A DNA stretch of 64,000 nt, taken from JAUWVG01 sp964633715 (lineage in GTDB: Bacteria > Acidobacteriota > Aminicenantia > Aminicenantales > Aminicenantaceae). The notes beneath the pieces are model-generated. The model was not told the origin of the DNA. It made no database searches and saw only the letters and a list, made by a program, of their open reading frames with translations. The DNA lies in assembly GCA_964633715.1 (NCBI GenBank), contig CAZWHQ010000022.1, forward strand, positions 1 to 64,000. Direction: 5' to 3'. The position numbers were made by a program, and so were the translations under genes. This document shows positions 25,790-34,039 of this stretch, in pieces; within the stretch, counting starts at the first letter, position 1, and each line of letters starts with the position of its first letter.

Positions 25790-26836
25790 ATGGAAGGTAT
25801 TGTTGGGTATGGTGCGTACATACCCCGGAACAGGATCAAGGTCGAGGAAATCGCCAAAGTCTGGGGAGCCGATGCACCAAGTTACAAGAAAGGTTTGATG
25901 TTGGAGGAAAAATCCGTTCCTTCTCCTGATCAGGATACGATCACTATGTCTGTCGAGGCATCCAAAAATGCTTTAAAAAGGGCGCTTATCGATCCTGCTG
26001 ATATTGGGGCCGTTTATATCGGATCAGAGTCTCATCCCTATGCGGTTAAACCCAGCGGAACGGTTCTAGCCGAAGCATTGGGAGCGACACCAGAGGTGCA
26101 TACGGCAGACTTTGAGTTTGCCTGCAAGGCGGGTACTGAAGGGATGTATGTGGCTTTAAACCTGGTCAAAGCGGGTGAAATGAAATTTGCTCTGGGTGTG
26201 GGCGCAGATACATCTCAGGGGGCTCCTGGAGATGCACTGGAATACTCTGCAGCTGCTGGGGCTGCCGCTTTTATTTTCGGGCGGGATAACTTGATCGCCA
26301 AAGTGATAGACACCTATGCGTTTATGACGGATACACCCGATTTTTGGCGCCGTGAATACCAGTATTATCCCCAACACGGGGGACGCTTTACTGGGGATCC
26401 GGCCTATTTTAAACATGTCACAGGTGCGGCCAAGGGGATGATGGCCAAGGTGGGTATGACCCCCAAAGATTTCACCTATGTCATTTTTCATCAGCCCAAT
26501 GGCAAATTTCCTTTTCGTGTGGGAAAGATGCTGGGTTTTGAAAAAGAACAGATCGAACCGGGCTGGTTGGTCAATAAACTCGGAAACACTTACTCTGGAT
26601 CTTCTCCATTGGGTTTGACGGCAACACTGGATATCGCTCACCCAGGTGATAAGATCCTTCTTGTCTCCTACGGTTCCGGAGCCGGCAGCGATGCCTTTGT
26701 CTTCGACGTCCAAGATCGGATCGAGGACGCTAGAGATCTGGCTCCAAAGACTCGAGATCTTTTAGAGAGGAATAAGAAATATCTTGAGTACGGCGAATAT
26801 GCCAAGTTCAGGCATAAAATTAAGAAGGCGCATTAG
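25790..26836 (+). CDS. Hydroxymethylglutaryl-CoA synthase, archaeal type
   Basis: 348 residues. It condenses acetoacetyl-CoA and acetyl-CoA to HMG-CoA. The thiolase-fold catalytic set is visible: Glu80 in GSESHPYAVKP, Cys112 in FEFACKAGTEG and His234 in IFHQPNGKFP. Length and motifs match the short archaeal enzyme rather than the longer bacterial/eukaryotic MvaS. AGGGAGG precedes the ATG. It is followed at 9 and 14 bp by a thiolase and a DUF35 protein, the trio that forms a channelling complex in methanogens. Confidence 0.88.
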   Translation: MEGIVGYGAYIPRNRIKVEEIAKVWGADAPSYKKGLMLEEKSVPSPDQDTITMSVEASKNALKRALIDPADIGAVYIGSESHPYAVKPSGTVLAEALGATPEVHTADFEFACKAGTEGMYVALNLVKAGEMKFALGVGADTSQGAPGDALEYSAAAGAAAFIFGRDNLIAKVIDTYAFMTDTPDFWRREYQYYPQHGGRFTGDPAYFKHVTGAAKGMMAKVGMTPKDFTYVIFHQPNGKFPFRVGKMLGFEKEQIEPGWLVNKLGNTYSGSSPLGLTATLDIAHPGDKILLVSYGSGAGSDAFVFDVQDRIEDARDLAPKTRDLLERNKKYLEYGEYAKFRHKIKKAH

Positions 26837-26845
26837 GAGGCAAAA

Positions 26846-28000
26846 ATGAGAGATGTTGCAGTTATCGGTGTTGGAATAAACAAGTGGGGGGAACTCTGGA
26901 ATAAGTCCCACAGGGATGTATTTGTGGAATCGGCTCTCCTGGCTCTGGATGATGCCAATGTGGACCATATCGATTCTATGTTTGTGGGGTGTATGTCGTC
27001 AGGGCTTTTTGTAGGGCAGGAGCATATCGCTTCCATGATGGCCGATTACCTTGGCCAGGTGCCAATCCCAACAACACGGGTTGAATCAGCCTGTGCGTCC
27101 GGAGGGCTGGCTCTCCGCCAGGGATTTATCGATGTCGCTTCAGGCATGAATGATATTGTTTTAGTCGGCGGCGTGGAAAAAATGACCGATGTCGGAGGGA
27201 ATGAGGCCACATATGCTCTGGGAAGTGCTGCAGATCAGGAATATGAAGGGTATCATGGGATCACTTTTCCCGGTCTGTATGCTTTGATAGCCATGGCACA
27301 CATGGAAAAATATGGAACAACCCGTGAACAGCTGGCTATGGTGTCTGTGAAAAACCATAAAAATGGGGCTAAAAACCCGCTGGCTCAGTTTCCATTCGAG
27401 ATATCGGTTGAGGATGTCCTCTGTTCCGTGAAGGTGGCCGATCCGCTGAGAATTCTCGACTGTTCGCCTATCACAGACGGGAGCGCTGCGCTTATTCTGT
27501 GTCCGGTTGAAAAGGCCAAAGAGCTGGGAAAACCGATTATTCAAATTATCGGGACCGGCCATGCCACGGACTCCATCGCCCTTGCTCAGAGGAAAGACCT
27601 CACGTGGTTGGAATCCACTTTTCTTGCGGCCCAACAGGCCTACGCTATGGCAGATAAGAAACCTGAAGACATCGATGTCCTCGAAGTCCACGACTGTTTC
27701 TCTATAGCTGAAATATGTGTGACAGAGGCTCTCGGGTATTTCGAAAAGGGAAAAGGTGGAGAGGCCGTAGAGAAAGGGATAACGGCTGCAGACGGCGAAA
27801 AACCTGTCAATGTCAGCGGCGGGCTAAAATCTAAAGGTCATCCAGTTGGGGCAACCGGCGTGGCTCAGGCTGTTGAAATTGTCAAGCAGCTCCGTGGAGA
27901 AGCCGGAGAACGGCAGGTCGAGCAGGCAAGAATTGGAATGACTCAGAACATGGGTGGAAGTGGTGCCAGCACTCTTGTGCATGTCTTTGAGAGAGAATAG
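26846..28000 (+). CDS. Thiolase (acetoacetyl-CoA thiolase, archaeal/SCP2 type)
   Basis: 384 residues. The nucleophile is Cys83 in VESACASGG. Downstream motifs are EVHDCFSIAEI and SGGLKSKGHPVGATG, which carry the catalytic His. Such SCP2-type thiolases pair with archaeal HMG-CoA synthase and pass acetoacetyl-CoA directly to it through the DUF35 protein. TAGGAGG at 26834-26840 overlaps the stop of the upstream gene. Very likely one transcription unit. Confidence 0.88.
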   Translation: MRDVAVIGVGINKWGELWNKSHRDVFVESALLALDDANVDHIDSMFVGCMSSGLFVGQEHIASMMADYLGQVPIPTTRVESACASGGLALRQGFIDVASGMNDIVLVGGVEKMTDVGGNEATYALGSAADQEYEGYHGITFPGLYALIAMAHMEKYGTTREQLAMVSVKNHKNGAKNPLAQFPFEISVEDVLCSVKVADPLRILDCSPITDGSAALILCPVEKAKELGKPIIQIIGTGHATDSIALAQRKDLTWLESTFLAAQQAYAMADKKPEDIDVLEVHDCFSIAEICVTEALGYFEKGKGGEAVEKGITAADGEKPVNVSGGLKSKGHPVGATGVAQAVEIVKQLRGEAGERQVEQARIGMTQNMGGSGASTLVHVFERE

Positions 28001-28014
28001 GGAAGGAGGATAAA

Positions 28015-28410
28015 ATGTCAACACCGTCAAGATATTGGAGAGAGATTCCTCAGAGGTACAGGTATGAAGCCAATAAGTGCAGCAAGTGTGGGAAAATAAA
28101 TTTTCCTCCCCGCCTTATCTGTCCTGAATGCAAGGGTCGGGAGCTAGAAACGACAAAACTTGCAGAAAAAGGAAAAGTCCTCACCTACACAATAATTCGT
28201 GTGCCTCCGCAGCAGTTTGTCGACCAGGCGCCTTTTGCAGTCGGGATCGTCGAACTTGAGGATAGCGTGCGTTTGACTGGCCAGATCGTGGACTGTGATT
28301 TTGAACACATAAAAATCGGCATGGCCGTCAAACTTGAGTTCCGGAAAATTTACGATGTGGGCGAGTCCGGAGTGATCTGCTACGGGTATAAATTCGTTCC
28401 TGACGCCTAA
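28015..28410 (+). CDS. DUF35 zinc-ribbon/OB-fold acyl-CoA-binding protein
   Basis: 131 residues. The N-terminal rubredoxin-like zinc ribbon has CSKCGKINFPPRLICPEC (two C-x2-C pairs, residues 20-37). An OB-fold follows with LTYTIIRVPPQQFVDQAPFAVGIVEL. In archaeal complexes this protein bridges thiolase and HMG-CoA synthase and shares their CoA-binding site. Position as third gene supports the same role. GGAAGGAGG lies 6 nt before the ATG. Confidence 0.88.
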   Translation: MSTPSRYWREIPQRYRYEANKCSKCGKINFPPRLICPECKGRELETTKLAEKGKVLTYTIIRVPPQQFVDQAPFAVGIVELEDSVRLTGQIVDCDFEHIKIGMAVKLEFRKIYDVGESGVICYGYKFVPDA

Positions 28411-28488
28411 TGTCCTTTACTCCCAGTACGAAGCTTTTTGCGGCGTGATTACACAGAGTAAAGCATTTGGGTGCCTTCTGTTTTTCCT

Positions 28489-28516
28489 AGAAATTGAAAA
28501 ATTTCTCTTTTATAAT
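28489..28516 (+). promoter_or_regulatory. Palindrome and TATAAT box before the carboxylase genes
   Basis: AGAAATT-GAAA-AATTTCT (28489-28506), a perfect 7-4-7 inverted repeat, is followed by a consensus TATAAT at 28511-28516, 38 bp before the ATG of the carboxylase gene. No good -35 hexamer exists because the palindrome occupies that place, as expected for an operator or activator site. It suggests the carboxylase half of the cluster has separate control. Confidence 0.4.
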
Positions 28517-28554
28517 AAAAAGGATGAAAAAAATTTGGCCTTAGGGGTAAACCC

Positions 28555-30162
28555 ATGTACAGGATAGAAAGCAATATCGACACCCAGAGTCAAGAGTACA
28601 AGGATAACTATGCACACATGGCCAAGGCTGTAGCCGAGTACAAAGACCGCTTGGCTCAGGTGCAGAAGGGAGGGCCCAAGAAATACAGAGATCTCCAGAA
28701 ATCCCGGGGAAAACTTCTTCCCAGGGAGCGGCTGGAAAAACTCTTTGACCGAAATACGCCCTTTGTTGAACTCAGCCCGTTGGCCGCATGGGATTTATAT
28801 GACAATGAAGCTCCGGGAGCCGGTATGATCACGGGGATTGGCGTGGTTCACGGCAGGGAAGTTTTGGTGGTTGTTAATGATCCGACGGTTAAAGGTGGCA
28901 CCTATTTTCCGATGACCATAAAAAAGCATATCCGTGCTCAGGAAGTGGCCCTGGAGAACAGGCTGCCGTGTATCTATCTTGTCGATTCAGGAGGAATTTT
29001 TCTTCCTCTTCAGCATGGGACTTTTCCAGATAAGGGACATTTCGGCCGAATTTTCTATAATCAGGCCCGTCTCTCTGCACTTGGAATCCCTCAGATTTCA
29101 ATCGTTATGGGTTCCTGTACAGCCGGAGGGGCGTATGTTCCGGCGATGAGTGATGAGACGGTGATTGTCAAACAGCAGGGGACAATCTTTATCGGCGGCC
29201 CTCCTCTTGTCAAGGCCGCAACAGGTGTGGATGTCTCCGATGAAGAATTGGGTGGAGCGGATGTTCACTGCCGTATTTCGGGTGTTTCGGATTATTATGC
29301 CCAAAACGATGAGCATGCGCTTGAAATTGCCCGGAATATTGTTGAAACCCTTGATCCGGCCAAGAAGTTCGAGCTTAAAATGTCTGAGCCGGAAGATCCC
29401 TATTATGATCCCCAGGAGATCTACGGTATTATCCCCAGTGATGTCAGAAAACCTTACAACATCAAGGATGTTATCGCAAGATTGGTCGACGGAAGCCGGT
29501 TCCAGGAATTTAAGGAGAATTACGGTCAAACCCTGGTCTGCGGTTTTACCCGGATTATGGGGCAGCCTGTCGGGATTGTGGCCAATAATGGTGTCCTTTT
29601 CTCGGAGAGTGCGGTCAAAGGGGCCCATTTTGTTACGCTGTGCTCCATGCGAAAAATTCCACTCCTCTTCCTTCAAAACATCACTGGTTTTATCGTGGGC
29701 AAACAGTATGAACACGGCGGAATCGCCAAAGACGGGGCCAAGATGGTCCATGCCGTGGCGAATGCCGATGTCCCTAAGATAACCCTGATTGTTGGGTCTT
29801 CCAACGGCGCGGGAAACTATGCCATGTGCGGCCGGGCTTATGCGCCGAGGCTGTTGTGGATGTGGCCATGCGCTCACGTGAGTGTTATGGGTGGAGAACA
29901 GGCCGCCAACGTGTTGGCGACCGTTAAGGCTCAAAGGCTCAAAGAACAGGGGAAAAAGCTGAGTGAGGCAGAGAAAGAAAAATTAATGGCCCCCATCCTA
30001 AAAAAATATGAGATTGAGGGAAGTCCGTATTTCAGCACCAGCCGGATCTGGGATGATGGGATCATCGATCCTCTGGAAACACGGGAAGCTCTGGCCCTGG
30101 GGATCTCGATGAGCCTCAACGCACCTATTCCAGACTATAAAGTGGGAATATTCAGGATGTAA
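28555..30162 (+). CDS. mccB: 3-Methylcrotonyl-CoA carboxylase, carboxyltransferase subunit
   Basis: 535 residues, the normal length of MccB/LiuB. It moves CO2 from biotin to the 4-carbon of 3-methylcrotonyl-CoA. Diagnostic segments are FPDKGHFGRIFYNQARLSALGIPQIS, VMGSCTAGGAYVPAMSDE and GGPPLVKAATG in the N-half, and QNITGFIVGKQYEHGGIAKDGAKMVHAV in the C-half. These fit methylcrotonyl/geranyl-CoA carboxylases better than propionyl-CoA carboxylases. It is followed 1 bp later by a hydratase gene and then by biotin carboxylase and carrier genes. Confidence 0.85.
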   Translation: MYRIESNIDTQSQEYKDNYAHMAKAVAEYKDRLAQVQKGGPKKYRDLQKSRGKLLPRERLEKLFDRNTPFVELSPLAAWDLYDNEAPGAGMITGIGVVHGREVLVVVNDPTVKGGTYFPMTIKKHIRAQEVALENRLPCIYLVDSGGIFLPLQHGTFPDKGHFGRIFYNQARLSALGIPQISIVMGSCTAGGAYVPAMSDETVIVKQQGTIFIGGPPLVKAATGVDVSDEELGGADVHCRISGVSDYYAQNDEHALEIARNIVETLDPAKKFELKMSEPEDPYYDPQEIYGIIPSDVRKPYNIKDVIARLVDGSRFQEFKENYGQTLVCGFTRIMGQPVGIVANNGVLFSESAVKGAHFVTLCSMRKIPLLFLQNITGFIVGKQYEHGGIAKDGAKMVHAVANADVPKITLIVGSSNGAGNYAMCGRAYAPRLLWMWPCAHVSVMGGEQAANVLATVKAQRLKEQGKKLSEAEKEKLMAPILKKYEIEGSPYFSTSRIWDDGIIDPLETREALALGISMSLNAPIPDYKVGIFRM

Positions 30163-30163
30163 G

Positions 30164-30964
30164 ATGGTCAGATCTGAGTTCGAAACAATTTTATATGAGA
30201 AGCACGAGCAGGTCGTTTGGCTGACATTTAACCGGCCTGAGGTCCATAACGCATTTAATGCAAAACAGATCGAGGAAATGACAGAAGCATTAAAGCGGAT
30301 TAGAGAAGATAACTCGGTGAGGATTGTTGTTCTAACAGGAAAGGGAAAATCTTTTTGTGCAGGGGCGGACTTGAACTGGCTGAGGGAAATTGTCGGCTAT
30401 TCCTTTAAACAAAACCTTGAAGAATCCAGGGCTCTTGCCGATGTGCTGCATGACCTCTATATGCTGCCCAAGCCGACAATTGCTATGGTTAATGGAGCCG
30501 CAATTGGAGGAGGAACAGGATTCCTCTCGGCATGTGATATAGCCTTGGCCGCCGAAGAAGCCAGATTTGGATTGAGTGAGATCAAGATCGGACTTGTTCC
30601 GGCAGCCATCTCTCCCTATGTCATTCGGAAAATTGGGGAGAGCAGGGCCCGGGAATATTTTTTAACGGGGAAGCGGATGCTAGCGCACAAAGCTTTGGAA
30701 ATCGGGCTTGTCAATGACGTGGTTCCACTGGAAAAGTTGAAAGCATCGGTGGATCTTTTGATCGATAACCTCTTGACCTCGGGTCCAGAAGCCATGGCCA
30801 GCTGCAAGGAACTGATTACCCAGACTTCTCATGCGCGGATTGAGGATGTTAAGGAATTTACGGCGAACATGATTGCTGGGCTGAGAGTGAGCGAAGAAGG
30901 GCAGGAGGGGATGGCCTCTTTTCTCGAAAAAAGAAAACCAAATTGGATTAAGAAAAAAGATTAG
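30164..30964 (+). CDS. Methylglutaconyl-CoA hydratase-like enoyl-CoA hydratase
   Basis: 266 residues of the crotonase fold. It has SFCAGADLNWLRE (oxyanion hole, residues 63-75), NGAAIGGGTGFLSACDIALA and the acid/base region FGLSEIKIGLVPAAISPYV. The wording around ADLNWL and PAAISPYV resembles LiuC/AtuE-type 3-methylglutaconyl-CoA hydratases, which interconvert methylglutaconyl-CoA and HMG-CoA. This links the carboxylase to the HMG-CoA synthase upstream. The gene is packed 1 bp after mccB and 2 bp before the biotin carboxylase gene. Confidence 0.82.
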   Translation: MVRSEFETILYEKHEQVVWLTFNRPEVHNAFNAKQIEEMTEALKRIREDNSVRIVVLTGKGKSFCAGADLNWLREIVGYSFKQNLEESRALADVLHDLYMLPKPTIAMVNGAAIGGGTGFLSACDIALAAEEARFGLSEIKIGLVPAAISPYVIRKIGESRAREYFLTGKRMLAHKALEIGLVNDVVPLEKLKASVDLLIDNLLTSGPEAMASCKELITQTSHARIEDVKEFTANMIAGLRVSEEGQEGMASFLEKRKPNWIKKKD

Positions 30965-30966
30965 CT

Positions 30967-32475
30967 ATGTTTAAAAAGATACTGATCGCGAACAGGGGAG
31001 AGATTGCGTGCCGGATTATTAAGGGCTGCCGCGAGATGGGAATCTCGACTGTAGCGGTCTATTCTGATGTGGACCGCAAAAGCCTTCATGTCCAAGCTGC
31101 AGATGAAGCGGTTTGCATCGGTCCCGCTCCTGCTGTGGACAGCTACCTGAATGTGGACAGCATCATTCAGGCTGCCAAGAAGACAGGGGCGGAAGCCATC
31201 CATCCTGGATATGGTTTTTTAGCGGAAAACGCGGGATTTGCCCGGCGCTGTGAAGACGAAAAGATCGTTTTTATCGGTCCGAATTCCAAGGCCATGGAGC
31301 TAGTCGGAGATAAAATCAGGTCCCGGCAGACTATGGAAAAAGCCGGAATCCCCATCATACCGGGAATGAAAGGGACTCACGAGAATATTTCAGACTATAT
31401 GGCCGATGCGAAAAAAATCGGCTTTCCCGTAATGATAAAGGCTTCAGCTGGGGGTGGTGGAAAAGGAATGCGGATCGTTTTTGAGGAAAAGAATCTCCAG
31501 GAGGCTCTTGAAGCCGGGCAGAGAGAGGCCAAATCTGCATTTGGTGATGAGTCTGTTTATTTGGAAAAGTATATTGAAGAACCCAGGCACGTGGAATTCC
31601 AGGTGCTTGCCGACAATTTTGGGAATACGGTTCATCTCTTTGAGAGAGAGTGTTCGATCCAGAGACGTCATCAAAAAATTATCGAAGAATCTCCTTCTCA
31701 AGCACTCGATCCGGCTTTACGCGAAAAAATGGGGGAGACCGCCAAAAAAGTGATGAAGGTGTCCGGATACAATAATGCTGGAACAGTGGAGTTTCTCCTG
31801 GATAAAGACAAAAATTTCTATTTTCTCGAGGTGAATGCCAGACTCCAGGTCGAACATCCTGTCACAGAGCTGATTTCCGGAGTGGATTTGGTCTTTCAAC
31901 AGATAAAAATCGCTTCAGGGGAGAAGCTGGCTTTTTCTCAAAATGACCTGGAACAAAAAGGCCACGCTATGGAGTGCCGCATCTACGCAGAGGATCCCTT
32001 GAACAATTTTCTCCCCTCTTCAGGGACCGTGCTCTTTCTCAAAGAGCCAAGCGGACCGGGAGTCCGCCATGATTGTGGAATCTACAGCGGATGTGATGTC
32101 CCTATCTTCTACGATCCCATCCTGGCAAAATTGATAGTCTGGGCAGAAAGCAGGGATTTGTGCTGTTCGAGAATGATTGAAGCCTTGGGTGATTATGTGA
32201 TTTTGGGAATCAAGACATCCATTGATTTTCTTAAAGATATGATTGGACATCCTGAGTTCCAGTCAGGCCAAACGACGACCAGTTTTATAAATATATATTT
32301 TAAAAACTGGAAAGGGAAGGACAAACCAGAAAACCTGAAAAAAATGGCGATGCTGGTGGCATCTTTTGATGCTTTTAATGGATCTTATGGCAGATCAAAT
32401 CTAGTGGCTGAACGCAAATCCATTAGTTCTCCGTGGCTTTCTTTAGGAAAGTGGCGGATCGGCGGAGGGAGATAA
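30967..32475 (+). CDS. Biotin carboxylase subunit of acyl-CoA carboxylase
   Basis: 502 residues. MFKKILIANRGEIACRII opens the biotin carboxylase domain. The ATP-grasp loop is GGGGKGMRIVFEE, and EVNARLQVEHPVTELISGVDLV is the conserved catalytic strand. The C-terminal 50 residues, ending in SLGKWRIGGGR, resemble the start of the BT linker of MccA. MccA normally continues into a biotin carrier domain within one chain of about 660 residues; here that part is the separate next gene, 1 bp downstream. Confidence 0.88.
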   Translation: MFKKILIANRGEIACRIIKGCREMGISTVAVYSDVDRKSLHVQAADEAVCIGPAPAVDSYLNVDSIIQAAKKTGAEAIHPGYGFLAENAGFARRCEDEKIVFIGPNSKAMELVGDKIRSRQTMEKAGIPIIPGMKGTHENISDYMADAKKIGFPVMIKASAGGGGKGMRIVFEEKNLQEALEAGQREAKSAFGDESVYLEKYIEEPRHVEFQVLADNFGNTVHLFERECSIQRRHQKIIEESPSQALDPALREKMGETAKKVMKVSGYNNAGTVEFLLDKDKNFYFLEVNARLQVEHPVTELISGVDLVFQQIKIASGEKLAFSQNDLEQKGHAMECRIYAEDPLNNFLPSSGTVLFLKEPSGPGVRHDCGIYSGCDVPIFYDPILAKLIVWAESRDLCCSRMIEALGDYVILGIKTSIDFLKDMIGHPEFQSGQTTTSFINIYFKNWKGKDKPENLKKMAMLVASFDAFNGSYGRSNLVAERKSISSPWLSLGKWRIGGGR

Positions 32476-32476
32476 A

Positions 32477-32974
32477 GTGGAATTTGAATATATTGTTGAC
32501 GGTCTGCTCCGGACAATTTCACTGGAAAAGAAGGGTGACAGCTATATTGTTACTGATGGAGATAGTTCACAAGAAGCCGATATCCAGGTCATCTCTTCAA
32601 ATGTATTCTCCATTAAAATAGGAGCGCGCACGCTCCGGGCCTATATGGCAAAAGAAAAGGGAAAACGATACATCCAGCTTGATGGATTTCAATTTCTTGT
32701 GGCTGAACCTTCCCAACAGAGGGATGGTTTCCAGGGCAGACAAGAGCAGTCTCAAGAGGATATGCTGCTGATTAAGGCCCCGATGCCGGGAAAGGTCATC
32801 AAGATTTTTGTCGCAGAGAAGGACAAAGTCCGCAAGAACCAGACGTTGGCCATTGTGGAGGCCATGAAAATGGAAAATGAGATTAAGGCCTCGCTTGATG
32901 GTACGGTCAAAAAGATATACTGCAAAATGGATGACCTTGTCGAAACCGAACACCCCCTCATCGAACTCGAATAA
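32477..32974 (+). CDS. Biotin carboxyl carrier subunit
   Basis: 165 residues. The C-terminal biotinyl domain has the canonical VEAMKMENEI with the biotin-accepting Lys131, preceded by APMPGKVIKIFV. The N-terminal 75 residues are beta-rich and look like the BT/linker part of MccA. With the preceding gene it forms a split alpha subunit of the carboxylase. Its start overlaps the region just after the biotin carboxylase stop, indicating translational coupling. Confidence 0.9.
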   Translation: MEFEYIVDGLLRTISLEKKGDSYIVTDGDSSQEADIQVISSNVFSIKIGARTLRAYMAKEKGKRYIQLDGFQFLVAEPSQQRDGFQGRQEQSQEDMLLIKAPMPGKVIKIFVAEKDKVRKNQTLAIVEAMKMENEIKASLDGTVKKIYCKMDDLVETEHPLIELE

Positions 32975-33035
32975 AGGATAAGGGCCTGGTTGTGAATTGT
33001 GTTAAAAAATGCAACGAAATAGGGGATAAAAGAGT

Positions 33036-33638
33036 TTGAATGAAATGAGAATGGACGAGCAAGAGCTGATACTACGCGTGCAGAAAGGAGATGAAATGGC
33101 GTTTTCTGAGATCGTCCGTGCTTACAAGAATAAGATCACTAATTTCCTCTGGCAGGTGACAGGAGATTATCAAAAGGCCGCAGAATTGGCCCAGGAGACA
33201 TTTTTGAGAGTATATTTTAAGGCAAACAAATATAGACCTATTGCACCTCTCTCGTCCTGGATTTATACGATTGCATCAAACCTTGCCAAAACAGCGATGA
33301 AAAGAGAGAGACGAATGCCTACCGTATCCTTCGATGATGTGCAGAATTCTCTTTCTGAAAAGAACGATTTTTCGAACAATACACGGAATTCGGAACTCAG
33401 GAAGAACCTGAAAAAGGCTCTCAATAATCTCCATCCTCGATACAGAGTTCCGGTCATCCTGAAAGATATCGAAGGTTTTTCCCAGGATGAGATTGCAGAG
33501 ATACTAAAAATGCCTGTCGGAACAGTCAAGGCGAGAATCAGCCGTGGACGAAATCACTTAAAAAAAGAGCTAGAGAAGGATTCGTTCACCTTGTCTTTTT
33601 TTGCTAAAAAAGAGGAGTGCAAAAATGGAAGCGTATGA
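33036..33638 (+). CDS. ECF RNA polymerase sigma factor 2
   Basis: 200 residues. Region 2: YQKAAELAQETFLRVYFKANKYRPIAPLSSWIYTIASNLAKTAMKRERR. Region 4: FSQDEIAEILKMPVGTVKARISRGRNHLKKEL. The TTG start at 33036 has AGGGGA 9 nt upstream; ATG codons at 33045 and 33051 are alternatives without an SD. It overlaps the next gene by 14 bp. No GGAAC-type promoter is visible upstream, so its own control is not evident. Confidence 0.9.
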   Translation: MNEMRMDEQELILRVQKGDEMAFSEIVRAYKNKITNFLWQVTGDYQKAAELAQETFLRVYFKANKYRPIAPLSSWIYTIASNLAKTAMKRERRMPTVSFDDVQNSLSEKNDFSNNTRNSELRKNLKKALNNLHPRYRVPVILKDIEGFSQDEIAEILKMPVGTVKARISRGRNHLKKELEKDSFTLSFFAKKEECKNGSV

Positions 33639-34023
33639 ACTTCTAAAACGGTTAGAGACGGTTAAGGCCCCCTCCGATTTCGAACAAAAAGTAATGGCCC
33701 AGCTGTCTTTGAGAAAAAGAAAATATGTCCGATCCAGAACTCTGCGCTTATCCTTGACAGGGGCGTTGGCCGGAGGTATTGCCGTGCTGCTCGCCATCAA
33801 TTTTTTCATTTTACCCAGTCAGAGTCCCATCCGTTTCTCCAGTGTGGAAAAGGATTTGACTCCCAATGCCTTATCTGGAGAACGTTATACGGCCGGGGAA
33901 AGCATTCCAATTATTGAGACAGTGGATTATGCCAGCGAAATTCGGACTTTAACCAATGAAGTGCCGACTGTTTATATACTAGAGCAGGTCTCATGGACCA
34001 CCGATACAAAGATTAAATATTAA
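33625..34023 (+). CDS. Single-pass membrane protein, putative anti-sigma factor
   Basis: 132 residues. A cytoplasmic N-domain of about 40 residues (LLKRLETVKAPSDFEQKVMAQL) is followed by one transmembrane helix (SLTGALAGGIAVLLAINFFIL) and a periplasmic tail. There is no zinc-binding HxxxCxxC. The position directly after, and overlapping, an ECF sigma gene is typical for an anti-sigma factor. The start at 33625 is set by GAGGAG 9 nt upstream; a longer TTG frame lacks support. Confidence 0.65.
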   Translation: MEAYELLKRLETVKAPSDFEQKVMAQLSLRKRKYVRSRTLRLSLTGALAGGIAVLLAINFFILPSQSPIRFSSVEKDLTPNALSGERYTAGESIPIIETVDYASEIRTLTNEVPTVYILEQVSWTTDTKIKY

Positions 34024-34039
34024 GGAGGCCAAGACAAAA

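Noticed and set aside
29098..29934. 278-codon frame antisense to mccB
   Set aside because: Composition is that of a shadow frame; the sense strand encodes a clear carboxyltransferase.
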